DNA of 64,000 nt. It comes from Antitrichia curtipendula (taxonomy: Eukaryota; Streptophyta; Bryopsida; Hypnales; Leucodontaceae). Location: assembly GCA_951230915.1 (NCBI GenBank), contig OX579635.1, forward strand, positions 42,470,001-42,534,000, in the 5' to 3' direction. Within the stretch, counting starts at the first letter, position 1; each line of letters begins with the position of its first letter. The notes under the pieces were generated by a model. The model was not told the DNA's origin, did not search any database, and saw nothing but the letters and a program-made list of their open reading frames with translations. Below, one piece after another: positions 12,651 through 26,659 of this stretch. The position numbers and the translations under genes are program-made.

Positions 12651-15600
12651 GCCTATCCAATGGTAAGGTACTTATATCCTTCACCGTTTGCCCCCATTTC
12701 TATGAAATAGGTGTCTATTGAAGTGTCACCAATATGACCTCAAACCATTTGCTTTGAATGGATCCTACTTCTCAAATTGGTTGTGAAGTAACAAGCCTTT
12801 AACCCATGAGCTCTGAAATGCATGTTTACAAAAATCCATACCCTTTTGAACTCATTCCAATCAAGTTGTCATTCAAAATGAGAAATTGATAGTGGAATTA
12901 GTAGAGGAAACAAGCCTAGAGCTTGTGAGGAAATGAACAAATGTTTTGATTGTATTGTTGAAAAGATTATAATAGTCAAACAAAGCAACCTTTCAAATAT
13001 GGAAGGCCATATTTGAAGCACTTGGGCACTCAAGGGTTAAGGTTATTACATCTAAAATTGCACAAATAAACAATTCAATATGGTTTTCAATATCAATATT
13101 ATATTGAATTTTTTTATAGGATAGTAGTCAAAAGAGGATTCTAAATTTGTTTAGAATGCATTTTTTGGACATTGTATGAATAAACTACAAATTCTCACAA
13201 AGTGCTGGAAAGAAAATGTTTCTAAAATTGACCATAGACTCTTATGAATAATAAGGTTGATTTTAGATAATGGTCAAAATTAGGTGTAGCTACTTTAGTG
13301 AATGATTCAGTGGGGTCTTTTTTAAGGTGCTTCAAACATACACTTAGCAAACTCTTTGAAGTTTCTACTAGTTTTGACTTTGAAAATTCATGGGAAAGAT
13401 TTTAAAATTCCAAATTTTAATTTTCGGATATTATTGATTTCCATTTGTTTGCAAGGAAAAAATAACACCTAATTGTAATTTATATTCCATCTATGCACAT
13501 TGGCTTAAATGAACAGAATGAATTTTTTTACTTTATATGGACATAGCCATATGTAGGTTAGTTTCTTGTATTGTACACATTGATTCAGAACTTGCTACAC
13601 GTGACTAAAAAGATGAAAGTAGATACAATTTGGGATATTTTATTAGACAACCAAACACCTCAAACCACTTCAAGTGCAAGGAAAAGAAAAAATAGTAGGT
13701 ACTCTATAATTTGCTAGAGAATTGTTGTGGAATATGGATTGGCAACAAAATAAAACTAATGTAGATATATTTTAACTTCAAAAGTTATATTGTACAAATG
13801 CATTGAGCTTTGTTGTAACTTGGTGATGTGGAATTGAAGCTTTAGTCTTTAATTTCTTGAGGATCAAATATTGAATAGATTTTTATTAAAATTTTGAAAA
13901 ACAAATGAATGCAAACAACTCTTATGAATATAGGAATTGGTTTTAGGCTTTTTGCATCTAATTGGTTGTAGATTCTAAACCTCTTAAAGGTCAAACATTC
14001 AAATTTTGAGCAACAAACAAATGCAAGCAGTCCACTGAACACATGATCTTGTTTCTTGCATCCATCTAATTGTTTGTACATTCTTGTATAAGTTTTCTAA
14101 CATTTATTTTGGCACATATTTTCAGAATTTTTCTTTACAAATATTTGACAATTCAAATAGAATGTATGTTTCACCTTAATTTTGAGGCAAATCTGTTTGA
14201 ATGATTTTTTCTTTGTCACTCACTAGATAATAAGACTAACCAAGGAAACATCATTTAATTTACCTCAGAAACTAAAGGTGTTCATTACTCTTTCACTATT
14301 CTTTGTAGCAAAGGAAATTGTTTGACATTTGATTCTATAGGCCCATTGTATGAATCCTTCAACTATTTAATGTTACTTTCTATAAATATTTGTTGTGATT
14401 AGTCTTATTTATATGAAAGCTAATATTTTCTATTAGTGTTTATTGTGATTGATGTTGGAAACAAAATTACTCCATTTCAACCAAATTTGAAAGGATGAAA
14501 TACAAACAAAATTGACATTTTGAAGTATGACAATTGACAAAAATATTGTAGTTTCTCATTTTGGATGATGAAATGGATGTAAAATGTGAACAAATACACA
14601 CATGTAGACACATCATTATTCCAAAAAAATGTGAAAATTCTAAATTCCTAAATTTGATGCTTACATGGGCTAATACATAGTTGGTTAATTTTAACCCTTT
14701 AAATCCAAAGGAAATAAAAGTGGTCACTAGAAGCATATAATTTAAAAAAACTAGCAATCAATTAACCACTCCAAATTAAAAACTCCATGCAAATTGGTAG
14801 ATGTTAGAAATCTTGCATTTCATCAAATTACCATTGAATGGGCATTGAATTAAAAATATCATAATATCACCAACTATACTTTGACTTTCTATGGTTGGAA
14901 TTGATATATACTTCCATCTTTTTATAAAGAACAATGTTTTGAGAGTTAGTATTGAAAAATGCATTTTTTATAACAATTGTATGGAATCAATAGAGTTAGG
15001 GGAGGCAAGACATAAATATTTAATTGAAATATTATTGGCTTCACCCAATTGATGTCCAGCCAACCAAAACTAGAGACAAGGTAGCAAATCTTGGCTACTT
15101 CTTTTCAACTGTCAAGTATTTGATTTACATCATTTCTTTCAATTGAATTCCTAATTTTTGACAAAGAAATCAATTATGTCATATAAATGGTTTGATGAAC
15201 TAAGAGCCTATTATACAAATAAATAAATTAGAGCGTCATGTTGTTTGACTCTTAATGCTTGTATAATTGTTTGTAATCTTCTAAGCAATTCTATGCATAA
15301 CCATTCTCTGTAAATATCTTTATCATTGATTGTTGAAAGGTTTTGTTGGAAATTATCATTATTCCATGATTATAGACCAACAAAAGGTTTATTGCAAAAT
15401 TTTCAACACAAAAGGAATGTCACATCAATTACAATCCAAAAGAGTGCATACGACAATAAGAAAATATTTGAAAGTCTTTTTCAAAAGATAAAGTATTATA
15501 AGTAGTATTTATTACAGACACTGTAAATAAGAGCAAGAGCAAGAAATATAACAAAAATAAGAAGCTATAATATATTAAGCAAGAAATTAAATTTCAAGAA

Positions 15601-15651
15601 ATGTGTTCTCAAGACTAAGGATCTCCTTAATCTTAACATCCTTATATACTA
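12651..15651. other. AT-rich intergenic DNA, no gene seen
   Basis: About 3 kb of AT-rich sequence with no long or homologous reading frame, no RNA gene and no clear paired terminal repeats. Short open frames on both strands are AT-rich, Lys/Asn/Phe/Ile-heavy and not gene-like. Confidence 0.6.
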
Positions 15652-16222
15652 CTCCCTCCGTTCTAAAATGATCTTCCTATTGGCCTTAATTTTTTGTCCC
15701 AAAATAATCTTCCAGTTGCAGTTTGTGTCATTGTGAATTGGTAAGATTTGGCTTTTCATTGCTATCTTGGAACCAACAAAATAACTCCAAGTAGTAGTTC
15801 CCCCTCCATCCATGCAATCATCAATCAAAAGACAAATGAAATGACTAAAAGGGTCAATCAACATTGTTCATTCTTATTTTTTGCATTTTTTTGAAAATTG
15901 CCCTATTGAAGGGAATGAAGCTTTGGAGGAAAAACAAAGGGACACATATGATCTTGGGGTATATATTGCATGCCTATAAAACGATGACCTCACACTTAAC
16001 AATTAATTGACCAATGGTGTTCCTTGAAAATGCCCCACAAAATCTACTTTTCAATATTCCAAAACTACACTTTGAAAATGGCTATGAAATTCAAAGTTTC
16101 TAGAATGCTAGGAGTGCACCAAACTCTACTTATAGCACGAAATTGGTTTTTTAAATGTTATTTTAAGCCTTAATCCGGAACATTTTGTTTAATAAGAAGA
16201 TCATTTGGGGACGGAGGTTGTA
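15652..16222. mobile_element. Stowaway-like (Tc1/mariner) MITE
   Basis: The left end reads TA|CTCCCTCCGTTCTAAAATGA, the classic plant Stowaway/mariner terminus, and the right end near 16190-16222 is its degenerate inverse (GAAGATCATTTGGGGACGGAGG). It is about 570 bp and non-coding. Internal segments resemble, in reverse, those of the element at 55761-56157, so the two belong to one family. Confidence 0.7.
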
Positions 16223-16225
16223 GTA

Positions 16226-17404
16226 CCTAACTTCTATTCTTAATCTAAAAAGTTATACTTTCAATTTAGGAAGTTCTATTCTTAATCTAGGAAGTTCCTC
16301 TAGAAGCTTCCTTTTACTATATGTATGTGACATCACCTTTGTCTCTAGCAACAAGTTCTAAGAGGAGATTTAGAATTAAACTTTGGTTTATGAGGATAAA
16401 GCCAATGGCAAAAACTCATGTAATAAAATTTGTTGAAAAACTTTTCAAACATCCATATTCTTTCTAACCTTCATTATCTACTAATTTACCTTGTGCCGTT
16501 TCTACAATAAAAATAAAAATAAAAGTAATTTTTTAATTTTTTAATTTATAAAAAATTCAAAATTCAAAATTTTTTCTAATGTGAATTGGAATGCCACAAA
16601 ACAAAGTTTGTGCACCCCTCTTTGCTAAGGAATTTCTAAATGATGTTAAGAACGTGACTAGGGGATGCACGATTTTAGAAATCTCACTACAACAAACAAA
16701 TAAAACAAAACAAACAACCTAACTTAATGGATGGATTTTAGAGGATGATAATTTATTATTGTAAGTAAAGGGTAGGATTGGCACTCCTTGAAAAAAAAAA
16801 TTCCTTAAGAAGTATGGTTTCTTCCTTAAGAAGTATGGTTTGGCATATTCTAAAAAAAATTCCTAGTTTTATTTTCTATACAAGAATTTTATTTTCAAAA
16901 AATAATCTTCCCTAAAGTTTGACATCTAATTTTAGAATGATTTTCTACTAGATAAGCTCTACAATTGTTGAATCTCTGACCATCTAAATTGGAATGGCAT
17001 AAAACTTGTTTTATACAAAATTTGTCTCTAAGGGCTTCCTAGACGGCTCCAGAAAGGTATAAAGGCCTTTGTTATCTCAATGGTTGTATAGATTTAGGGT
17101 GCTACTACAAAACAAAACAAATTTAAGTATACCAAATTTGATAGTATTGATTGATAGTATTGATGAATGAGTGTTCAATTGATAAAGAATGTGTGAAGGT
17201 TTTGTTTTTTTAGTTTATTGCATACAGTGAAAAAAATAAAATCTTCTTATTACTATTTTAGAAAGAGGGATCTTAAAAACTTTCCAACAATCATAAAACA
17301 AGACAAAGTGTAATGAAAGATGCTTGAAGGTTCTTTACTAACTACGCAACTATAACAAAAAATTTCATCAAAAGCTTTTCAACTTTATCTCAAATGGAAG
17401 ATCT
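16226..17404. other. AT-rich intergenic DNA with a short tandem repeat
   Basis: No gene seen. Near 16800-16842 the unit TTCCTTAAGAAGTATGGTTT is duplicated in tandem. Several A-rich runs occur. Confidence 0.55.
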
Positions 17405-17408
17405 TTAA

Positions 17409-18331
17409 CCCCTAAAGTTCCGTGACTATGTTTTCACCAAAAACGCTCAAGAACTGCCATTTTTTGTACAATTATCAAATTCTTAAAAATAATTTTTTCT
17501 GACACATATAACCATAGGATCTTGTAGTATGTTGAGTTGAGAACATGGGGTAAAAATTTCAGAAATTTCCACCGCGTGGATTGCAAGATATAAGCATTCA
17601 AAATCACTGAAATTGTTTTTTGACCCTGCAAAAAACTGGGCAGCTGCACTTCACAAGCTCGCTTTTCTATGAAAAAATGTCTGAAATGGTGGTGCTTCTT
17701 TGGATTCTTTTTCCTAGACAAGTTGGCTATATGTTTAAAATTTTTCACATCGTTTGGAATTGTACAACATATAGGAAAAAAATAGTAACTAGAATGAAGT
17801 AGAGAATGATTAAAACTACAAAATTGTTAAGAATATAGGTATGGAATTGAAAAATCCCAATCCCAATGGTCGAAATGTTGTAATAAACAATCTACATCCT
17901 ATAATTTTATTTTTTTCCAAAAATATTAAAAATTGAGTAAGTTAAAGGACTTAAAAGTTTATTTTAGAGTAGAGATTCCATAACTGCCCGCAAACTAAAA
18001 CTCCTCATAACTTTTGACTCAATGGTCAAAATTGAATAATTAAAAGCTTTCTACGCATATATAACTCTAGAAAACCAATTTCAAATTTTTATTTCTGAAA
18101 AAAGTGATTTTTTCTGATTTGTCCGGACTGCCCGGCCGAAAAAAAAGGTAACATATTAGGCCATAACTTTTGACTCGTATATCCAAATGTCATGAAATTT
18201 AGTGCATATGAAAGATATTCCTTGCGCACAACTTCTATTAAAATTTCAGCCAAAAATATAAAAATCTCTAGTCATAGGTACCTGCCCAAAATTTCTATAA
18301 TGCCAAAAAACGCATGTTGGTCCATTAGGGG
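17409..18331 (+). mobile_element. piggyBac-like MITE copy B (TTAA-flanked)
   Basis: Lies between TTAA at 17405-17408 and TTAA at 18332-18335. The ends are CCCCTAAAGTTCC and GGTCCATTAGGGG. Over its whole length it matches, in reverse, the element at 61461-62384 (924 bp versus 923 bp) and the one at 39139-40081. No transposase; open frames inside are shared between copies only because the copies are similar. Confidence 0.8.
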
Positions 18332-18335
18332 TTAA

Positions 18336-19289
18336 GAATCTTTAACAACCATTAAATGTACCTAAATCCTATTCAAGATACTCAATGGTTTTCAAAACTT
18401 TTCTATACAAAAACAATGCAATGATCCTTGGAGATTTTCCTTGAAGAATTTTCATCATTTGTTTTATTCTTTAGAACTTTACAACAATTATAAAAAATTA
18501 TAAAGTATCTAATTTGGATGAGGATGTAGATTCTCATGGTATGGAAAATTCACACCAAAAGTAAAGAAAAGACTAAGTATAAAATTTAATCTTTTGAACT
18601 GAACAAGAATTTAAACCTTCAAGAATTTTAAATATAACCCACTTACCATGTCATGCCCTATATTGAATTAGGATAACTATTTGACCCAAATCCCTTAGCT
18701 TGAGGTCACCTTCATCATATTTTTGCCAAATCATTATTTAAAATTGGAAGGATTGTTTCAACAATTTATTTTTTATTAGTAAGTAAAGTTATGGATAATT
18801 ATGAAATAATTTTTCTTCATTGCATAGGAAAGTGATAGTCATGGCTTTCAATGAACTCATTTCTTTTCATAGTGTCCCTACTTTGTTGTAAAGTTAGAGG
18901 AATGAATTTGAACGTCATGTGATCAAGTTGTACATGTATCTTTTTGAACATTTTGACTTTCTTTGTATTTAATTTGCCTTTACATGGATTTTACAAAGTG
19001 GCTTATTAATTTTCCAAACCATTTGGCTTCAAAAATTTTAATTATTTTTTGCCTTAGGTGACCTTAGGCTATGGTAGTTTAGTCGAGTTTGAAAACTCAA
19101 CCTCATGCATTCTATATTTCCCCTCTTGTTTCAATGTACGCTTAGGGTGTCTTCCTTATGCTTTCAATCTAAGACTGAATCCAATAATGGTGCAATCTTT
19201 ATGCTTCAATCTCAAGACTAGATTCTATTTTCTATTAGGGTGCCTTCCATAGGTACCTCGCTGGCTTAGTTTGAAAAGAGGATGAACTA
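18336..19289. other. AT-rich intergenic DNA, no gene seen
   Basis: No coding or RNA gene. A segment near 19195-19225 (ATGCTTCAATCTCAAGACTAG) recurs at 20093, flanking the pair of TIR elements between them, so part of this DNA is duplicated. Confidence 0.5.
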
Positions 19290-19605
19290 AGGTAACAGGT
19301 CTAGAAATCATCCACCTAAAAGTTGAAACTAAATTTTGGGAAGGCGAAACTTCTTGAAATATTTTTCAGTAAATTTTCCTTGAAAGAGAAGTGGATTTGG
19401 CATCTACCCTAAGTCATTTCATATTTTTTGGAGCTTTTTGAAATTAGTTATGAAAATTTGAAGTTGAACTGGCATAGGGCTCCGAGATCATCCACCCCTG
19501 AAATGTACATTGTTTGTACATCAGTGAGGGCTATGAAAAAACAGCATGTACAAATCGTGTACATTTTACAGGTGGGCAGTTCTTAATGCCTGAACTATTC
19601 TACCT
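19290..19605. mobile_element. AGGTA-ended TIR element, family 2
   Basis: Begins AGGTAACAGGTCTAGAAATC and ends CTATTCTACCT, with TA on both sides (19288-19289, 19606-19607); the inverted ends are weakly matched. The interior (near 19319-19500) is clearly homologous to 19819-19990 in the neighbouring element, sharing 'tggcatctaaccc(t)aagtc.tttcatattttttgga'. Confidence 0.55.
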
Positions 19606-19773
19606 TATTCTCTGAAGTCCTTGCTAGGAAAAAGGCCACCATCAATTGAGACAGACAATGTTTAGGCCATGCACAAGCTTGCAAAATGAGCTTGTTTTCA
19701 AGCCCAAATGCCAATGCACCTTGCAAATTGGATTGGATGACCTCTTAAGAGGTTCATCTGCTTTTCAAGCCTA

Positions 19774-20075
19774 AGGTAATCTGCTCTTAAAACGACCATT
19801 TAAGAGCTGTTTGCCTTTTCGGGGAACCTAAACTCCTTGAAACAATTTTCAGTTAATTTTTAGAGGAAGAAAAATGAAATTGGCATCTAACCCAAGTCGT
19901 TTCATATTTTTTGGACCTTTGTGGAATTAGTTACAGATTTTTGAAGTTAAAACGCAGTGGTCACTAAAACCGACCACCTCCTGAAATGTACACCGTTGAT
20001 ACATTGAAGAAAGCAAAATGCACCTCTGTGCCATGTTCGGTTTTAGAGCCCGCTCGCTTTTAGAGCAGACTACCT
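19774..20075. mobile_element. 302-bp AGGTA-ended MITE, family 1/2 hybrid
   Basis: Ends AGGTAATCTGCTCTTAAAACG and CGCTTTTAGAGCAGACTACCT, TA on both sides. The termini match family 1 (1372-1781, 4467-4876) while the interior matches the adjacent element 19290-19605, so it looks like a recombinant or a deletion derivative. Non-coding. Confidence 0.75.
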
Positions 20076-20477
20076 TAGTGAGCATGCTCTTATGCTTCAA
20101 TCTCAAGATTGGCTTCCAATAAGGGTATCGTCCGCCAGTCACTATCATTATTGCTGAGAATTGAAGACCATTCTTGAAGCAAATTCCAAAATTCCCTACA
20201 TCAGCTTTATTATTGTTCAAAAAGATAAAACTCCCACAACCAGCAAACCAACTGAAAACCTTACCTTCGCACAGACGCCAATTTCCTACATTTGGATTAT
20301 CCAGTGACGTGTTAGCGACGTGGGACTTGAATTTGAGGACCTGGATAAGGACGTGGATTGAATGCTCGGGACCTTATTACTGAGCACGAAGAGTACAAGA
20401 GCCAGTGCGCTCCCCATTGAAACTCTGCATCTGCGCTGCGTTGCCGAAGTGAACAGAGCATTTGGCTGTGCACATCG

Positions 20478-23400
20478 ATGATCATGGTCGCCATGGCGGA
20501 CCTGCGTTTTGTTGCCGTTTTGTTGCTCGGAGTCCTGGCGCTCAATCTCGTGGAAGGACGTTACAAGGCGGGGTTGCAGTTCCGTGGCTCCCGGCGGGAA
20601 ATTCCGAGGTCGTTGCCGCATCGACGCCACCATCGACTGAAGCTGAATAATGGATTGGGCGCTACTCCGCCCATGGGGTGCGAATTCTCGTTTCCATTCG
20701 ATTTCGATTCTAGTTTCGCTTTGGGTGCTTCTCGTGAATTGGATTTGAGCTCTCGTTTGGTTTTGGTTGCTGATTTCTTGTCAAGTGAAATTTTGCTTTT
20801 CTTCTTTTGGTTGCTGGAATGGAGTCTTGTAATCGGACTGTATGAGTTGAAGAATGCATCCTCGGACCTCTGGTTTCTCTGAATTGTGATGCTTTCATTG
20901 GCTCTTGATTTCTGTCAGGAAATGATTTAAGCATTGTGTTCTTATTTGGTCAATTGTCTTTATTTTCGATTTCCATACTAGTTTCTGAGATGTATATTCG
21001 CTTTGGGTGATCGTTCTGAATTCCTTGCACCGCCGATTTGTCTTTGGTTGCTGATTTCTTGTGGAATGGAATTTTACCTTTTTCTACTTTCTGGTGCTGA
21101 AAGCGTTTCGGTGGGGTCTTGTTTATCGGACTGTTTAAACTGGCGAATGCATTATCGGAGCTCTGATTTCTCTGAATTGTGCTACTTTCTTTATATCATG
21201 CTTCTGTCATGAATTAATCGTAGCACTAACTTCTCGTTTGGTCATTTATGGATATAGAAGACGTCTCTGTATATAGATGAAGCAAGTACTAGACTGAGGA
21301 TCCAATGCCTGGCGAGTATTGGATACGGTATATGTTTTGTGATTGTCGCTTGCTGTATTGGTCTGAAATTGCTGTCTATCACATTCTTCATTCTTGGAAT
21401 TTGTGTAGCCGGCTTAAAGTTGCAACTCTTTATTTTCGAGGATGTTTTATTTGCAAATATACCTATCATGTAAGGAGTTGTTGCGGTTGTGTAGAAATTT
21501 TTATGTCTTATCAATGCCGACAGTCCTTTGAGAAACCTTCTGCTGGAAAAAGAATGCATTTGGACGCAGGTTGCTAGATTCTCTTAAGATAATCTCAGGT
21601 CAAAGCTCGCGCATCTGAAAAGCCGAATGCTTGTGTAATGGAGCAATAGTGTCCTTGCCCGCGTGGTTGCAATCTGAATGAAAAGAATAAGATTTGATTA
21701 TTTGATTCCAAGAGTCCATTTTCTCTTGTCGATGTTTTGGTTTGCTGGTTTACAGATGGAATAGCTGGAATCATTTTGCGTGTGATGTGAACGAGACCGT
21801 CATTTTTGAAACAGGTAATATGCATCTTCGGTTTAACCTTTGCACATATTTCTTATCAGCTGTTGGTCGAGGGATGCCCTCAGTCAATAGTCTCATCCAG
21901 ATACAGGAAAAAATGCTTGAATCAAAAGCTGTATGAATGGGAAGGTTGGTTTTCGAGACTTTGATTCGAAGTGTGAAAGTGCAGCTGACGCGCTTGTATC
22001 AACGGGGCTAGCTGCGAAGGGTTACAACTACGTCAACTTAGGTATGAGTCTTTCATTTGAGTGCAGCTTGCAATATGTTTTGTTTTATTCCTGGTGAAGA
22101 ATGCTAAGTTCCAGAAGTCGCAAGAGAGGTCTTCCTTGAAGGTGAGTATCACGCATTCTGTGTACGCATCTGCCTCTCGGAACAAATGTAACTCGTCGAT
22201 GATTTCTTTCAAATATGGCAGATGACTGTTGGGCTGCTTTGCAACGTGATAAGCAGGTCAGTAAGCATTCACCAGGTTGCTTGAACGTGCAAATGCGTGC
22301 CGCTTCTTTGTTTTCGTACCGTAACGCGGCTTCTAAGGACTTTTTCCTGTCAGCTATGGATTGAGACTGCTTCAGTTTACTTCAAATCTGACTAGGGCAT
22401 GATTGAAACCGCGATATGAAAGTAAGATGTGCACTTGTAGACAGGATTGCGTCTGATGTATTGTTTCTGGATTTTTCTTCTCGTGTCAGGGTAACCTCCA
22501 GGCACGCCCCACGACCTTTCCTTCGGGAATGAAGGCACTGGCAGATCATGTGCATAGCAAAAATCTCAAGCTTGGGATATACTCAGATGCTGGGTGAGTA
22601 GGAAATGTAGTAGATTACTTTAGATCTTCAAAAGTTTTTGACTGATGCTATTGCCTAGGTCTGCTAGTTATGTATGTCGCCATTTGCTATGGCTAGTCAC
22701 CCAGTCGTTTGCCTACTCTTGGTTTCAGAGAATAGTAGCTGAGGAAGAGTTCCTTATTCAGCTGCATTGTCCTCTTTATTGGTTTTGCAACTTATTCTCT
22801 CACCTCATAACACGCACTAGACAATTAATTGTGCTTATCCTAATATTACTCTTGAAACAACCGTATAATTGCAGGTATTACACTTGTGCATCCCAGCCTG
22901 GCTCACTTGGGCACGAGAGTCAAGATGCTCAGACGTTTGCTTCATGGGTAAGCTCTCTCTGACTACTAGAGGTGTTAGTAGCAGTCAGAAGCTGAGAGAG
23001 GTAGACTGTTTGGTGTCTGTTTGCTGTGAACTTAGCAGCCTTAGGGCGTCCTTGATTGAAGTGTCATGCATTTGATTCAGGAAATTGACTATCTGAAGTA
23101 CGATAACTGCTTCAGTGATGGAAGCACACCAGAGCAGAGGTAAATAGGTGATTAATTTTCAATTTTGTCCAAAAACGATCTTTCTTCAACTTGAGCTCTT
23201 AGTTGTGAAATTGGGTTACCACTTAGAACTCGACCATGTTTTCTATGTTAAGGGAAAATCGTACTATTGTCTGAAGGTACGCTTCGAGTATTTAGTGTTG
23301 CATCCCGAAATAATTCATTAGTAGCACGGTTCCCACGTTACTTGGATGAGCGTATTAATCAGAGAACAAAAATCATTATGTAGCGAAATTTGGAAATGTC

Positions 23401-25363
23401 TAGTCACTAGACACTGTGTCACCAATTTGTGATTGATCCTAGCGTATGAAGACGGCTTTGTCTTCTTACATGCTTGGTTTTTTCTTAGGTACCCTGCCAT
23501 GCGGGATGCCTTGAACAAGACAGGGCGCCCTATTTTCTTCTCCATGTGTGAATGGTGAGTAAATACCTGATCGGTCACTAGTCACATCATCTTGTGATAT
23601 TAGTGATAGCCCAAAGCATCTTTGTGGGGGGAACCGAAAAAACGTTTTGATATTCATGGATTTGTTGGCGCAGGGGTATTGACAATCCAGCAATATGGGG
23701 GAAGGACGCTGGAAACAGTTGGCGCACCACCGGGGACATTCTTGATAATTGGAATAGGTGGGAATGACTCTGGATGTCACATGTGGATTAATGCTGTGGA
23801 CATTTTCTTTGCATGGTTTTAGCACTCGGTGGAGATAGTTCTCCTTCGCTGAAAATCCGGTGTGGTTGACCGCCTTGCTGCGAATGGATTGTGTGCTCTA
23901 TGATCTTGTGAACTTCGTACTCACATTAGAAATTTCTACAGCATGGTTGGTATTGCTGATTTGAATAACCAATGGGCAGACTACGCGGCACCAGGTGGTT
24001 GGAACGGTAACACTCATTCCTTGCAATGTCTCTGCTCCTCTGATGCAGTCCTTTCTCATTGCTTTACTACTTAGCAGTCAACTTTCACATCTTTATCATT
24101 TACTTGTGACTTTGTCATGCAGATCCTGATATGTTGGAAGTTGGTAATGGAGGAATGACAGTAGAAGAATATCGCTGTCACTTCAGTTTGTGGGCGCTTA
24201 TGAAAGTAAGATTTCACACCTCATGTATTGCTTTTGATGGAGACACTTCTCTTTGTTTATGAGCTCGTTTATGGGTTTTAATCTACTATTTGTAGCAATG
24301 ATAACCATCAGCTCTCGAGCGTTTCTGACAACTCGCATGCTTGATGGAATAAAGACTTCCGCGAGGTCAAATGTGCTCAAGAGGTCAGGTGATGTATTGG
24401 AGACATTGTGACCAGATAGTGTGAGATGTTATGTTCCTTCAGGCACCACTTCTTATTGGATGTGACGTACGCAACATCTCAGCAGACATTCTTGAGATCC
24501 TTTCAAATGGGGAAGTTATAGCTGTGAATCAAGGTGAGTATTTTGACAAGCTGTAAACTCGACACGGGTGGTGAAGACCTGTTGAAATAATCAAACGGCA
24601 TTAACAATAAGAATAGGCGGTAAATACATCTAAGCTGGTTATCAACACTCCTGCATTTGGCAAGAGGAGAACGTCCATGAACAGCATGCTTTCTGATTCC
24701 TGAGGTTGCCTCCGTTCTATCATTGTTTACGTTGTGCAGATCCGCTTGGGGTTCAGGGAAAACGAGTAAAGCAGCAAGGACTTACTGGGCTTGAGGTGAG
24801 CAATATAAACTCATTTTAATCTCCTTGTCATAGAATTGAACCCCTCAGATTCTGCATAGTTTTGCTTAACTTCCCGTGCCACACGTAACTGAGTGTGATG
24901 AGTAATCATTATAAACTTGATACATTTCAATCAGTTTACTGAGCTAAAACATAAAAATGGTTTGCAGGTGTGGTCGGGACCGTTATCTTCAGGACGTTTT
25001 GCATTGCTATTGTGGAATCGAAGTAGCAAAAACGCCTCCATCACTGCAACTTATTCTGACATTGGGATAGAGCATGGCACTAATGTCGCAATAAGAGATG
25101 TTTGGAAGGTAGGACCGTCATCTTCCTATGCTTTTACCACTAAAGTTTTCAGTGAGATTCTTGTTTCCGAAACGATGAGGGTTCTCATTGTGGACGGTGT
25201 TGACGTGCAGCATGAATCCATAAAGAAGGCTGTAAAATTGCAACAGATCACCCAAACGGTCCCTTCTCATGGGGTCAAGATGTTCGTCATTACTCCTACA
25301 AAACACTGCGATTCAACGGAATTTGAGCAACAGGACAATACACAGAGAACAGCTAATTTGTGA
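20478..25363 (+). CDS. Alpha-galactosidase, glycoside hydrolase family 27, 14 exons
   Basis: Retaining exo-glycosidase that removes terminal alpha-1,6-galactose from raffinose-type sugars, galactomannan or galactolipid; secreted, wall or vacuolar. Exons: 20478-20677, 21756-21814, 21985-22041, 22222-22256, 22490-22593, 22875-22947, 23081-23139, 23489-23554, 23674-23757, 23942-24006, 24123-24205, 24443-24533, 24740-24795, 24968-25363, giving 475 aa with consistent phases and GT-AG borders. An N-terminal signal peptide ([19 protein letters not shown]) is present. Family signatures in order: [41 protein letters not shown], then LKYDNC with nucleophile D184, SWRTTGDI with acid/base D239, [17 protein letters not shown], and the C-terminal beta domain. 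Later Mets at 20484 and 20493 could also be the start. The C-terminal domain ends with a polar extension of about 15 residues after the usual FVITPTK end. Confidence 0.95.
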
Positions 25364-26279
25364 AGCCTCTAGAGACAATACATGAGCAGTCCGTACATAT
25401 GGCATAGCTAGCTTTCCGGTGTGCAGTTCATAAGCAGAGCTTATACTCGCAAGAAAGGGGTATGATCCTCCCAATTGAATGTGTTGAATTTGTACCAGTA
25501 GAAATAAACTTTGAAGATCTGGGTCCCTGAAATCCCAAGGAGTTAATAGTCCGTGTTTCAAAAGCCACATTTATCAAGATTCAGATCTGCCACTAAAGTA
25601 TTTATTTCATTTATTCTTAAGACTGTCACCATGCAAGCTCAAAACTCTTCAGGAGTCGTGCAATAGCGAATACAGGGAAGTAAGAGTACTAGGGTTCAAA
25701 AGACGATGGAATTTCTCCATTGATGTTCTAAAATTGATGTCTCCATTGATATCTCCATTAGGCCATATCTACCAAGTATATTTCCAACTGTTTTTCTCAC
25801 CTCTTCTGCATCCTAATTCTGGTCTCCGTTTGCAAGAAGGGACTCAAATCTTGATCTGTAACAAATTGCTACAACAGCTGGTCGCAAACCATATTTATCA
25901 AATCATACACCAACTGAATATCTGAGTCGTAATTACAGCATGTACTGTACTGTACATCTTCCCCCAAGAACGAATTAAGGTTAACGAGAATGTTATGCAA
26001 GCCAATTGGACATGATCAAAGGCATCCTGAAATTAACACAGGCTTTCCAAACACACTCAACTCTCACAAACTCAAAAAAAAATTGATCATTAATTCTTCT
26101 TCAAAAGAAAGCTTTGAAGTTTATTCTGCAATACAAGTAGCAGGGTACCTTTGAATCTAAGAATGTAGCCCTTCAACCTCTGGAATGCTCCAGTGTGACC
26201 AATCAATTTCATTATCTTGAATCCAAACGACCTAAAATCCCAGTTTCAAACATCCTTCACCATAGCCTAAAGCACAAAC
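25364..26279. other. Intergenic DNA between convergent genes
   Basis: Holds the 3' ends of the alpha-galactosidase (+) and, further on, of the LTP gene (-). No other gene is visible. Confidence 0.5.
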
Positions 26280-26659
26280 TCAAGAATGTTCAAGAATGTT
26301 CACCTGACTGTTGAAGAATGTTAAGTCAAAAGATCACAAAGCTAACCGAAAACTAAACAACTTTCAGAAAACTCAGCTATTCAAGAATTGAATATCACTA
26401 GATAGCAATACCAGTAACCAAAAACCTAGTTGAAACAATCAACTACCCCTTTGAGAAAACTAAGTTGCTCTAGAATGCAATGCCACTAGATAGAAAAACT
26501 AACAATAAACCAGCACATACATGTAAAAAATCAACAAACCCCTTCAAGAATGTAGCAAAAGTAACCAAAACTAACAGAATGAACTCAGCCCCTTCGAGAA
26601 CAACCAGCTATTCAAGAATGTACAGTCCCTAACTAGATAGCAATACTACTCACCAAAAC
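26280..26659. repeat. Degenerate repeats next to the LTP 3' end
   Basis: The phrases TATTCAAGAAT, ACTAGATAGCAATAC and CAACCAGCTATTCAAGAATG recur (near 26387, 26470, 26545, 26611), giving a degenerate array with units of roughly 110 bp. It abuts the stop codon of the LTP gene and so probably forms its 3' UTR. Confidence 0.5.

Noticed and set aside
17409..18331. Conserved short proteins shared by 17.4, 39.8 and 62 kb
   Set aside because: The similar open frames come from three copies of the same non-coding MITE; frames are short, start differently and lack any domain.
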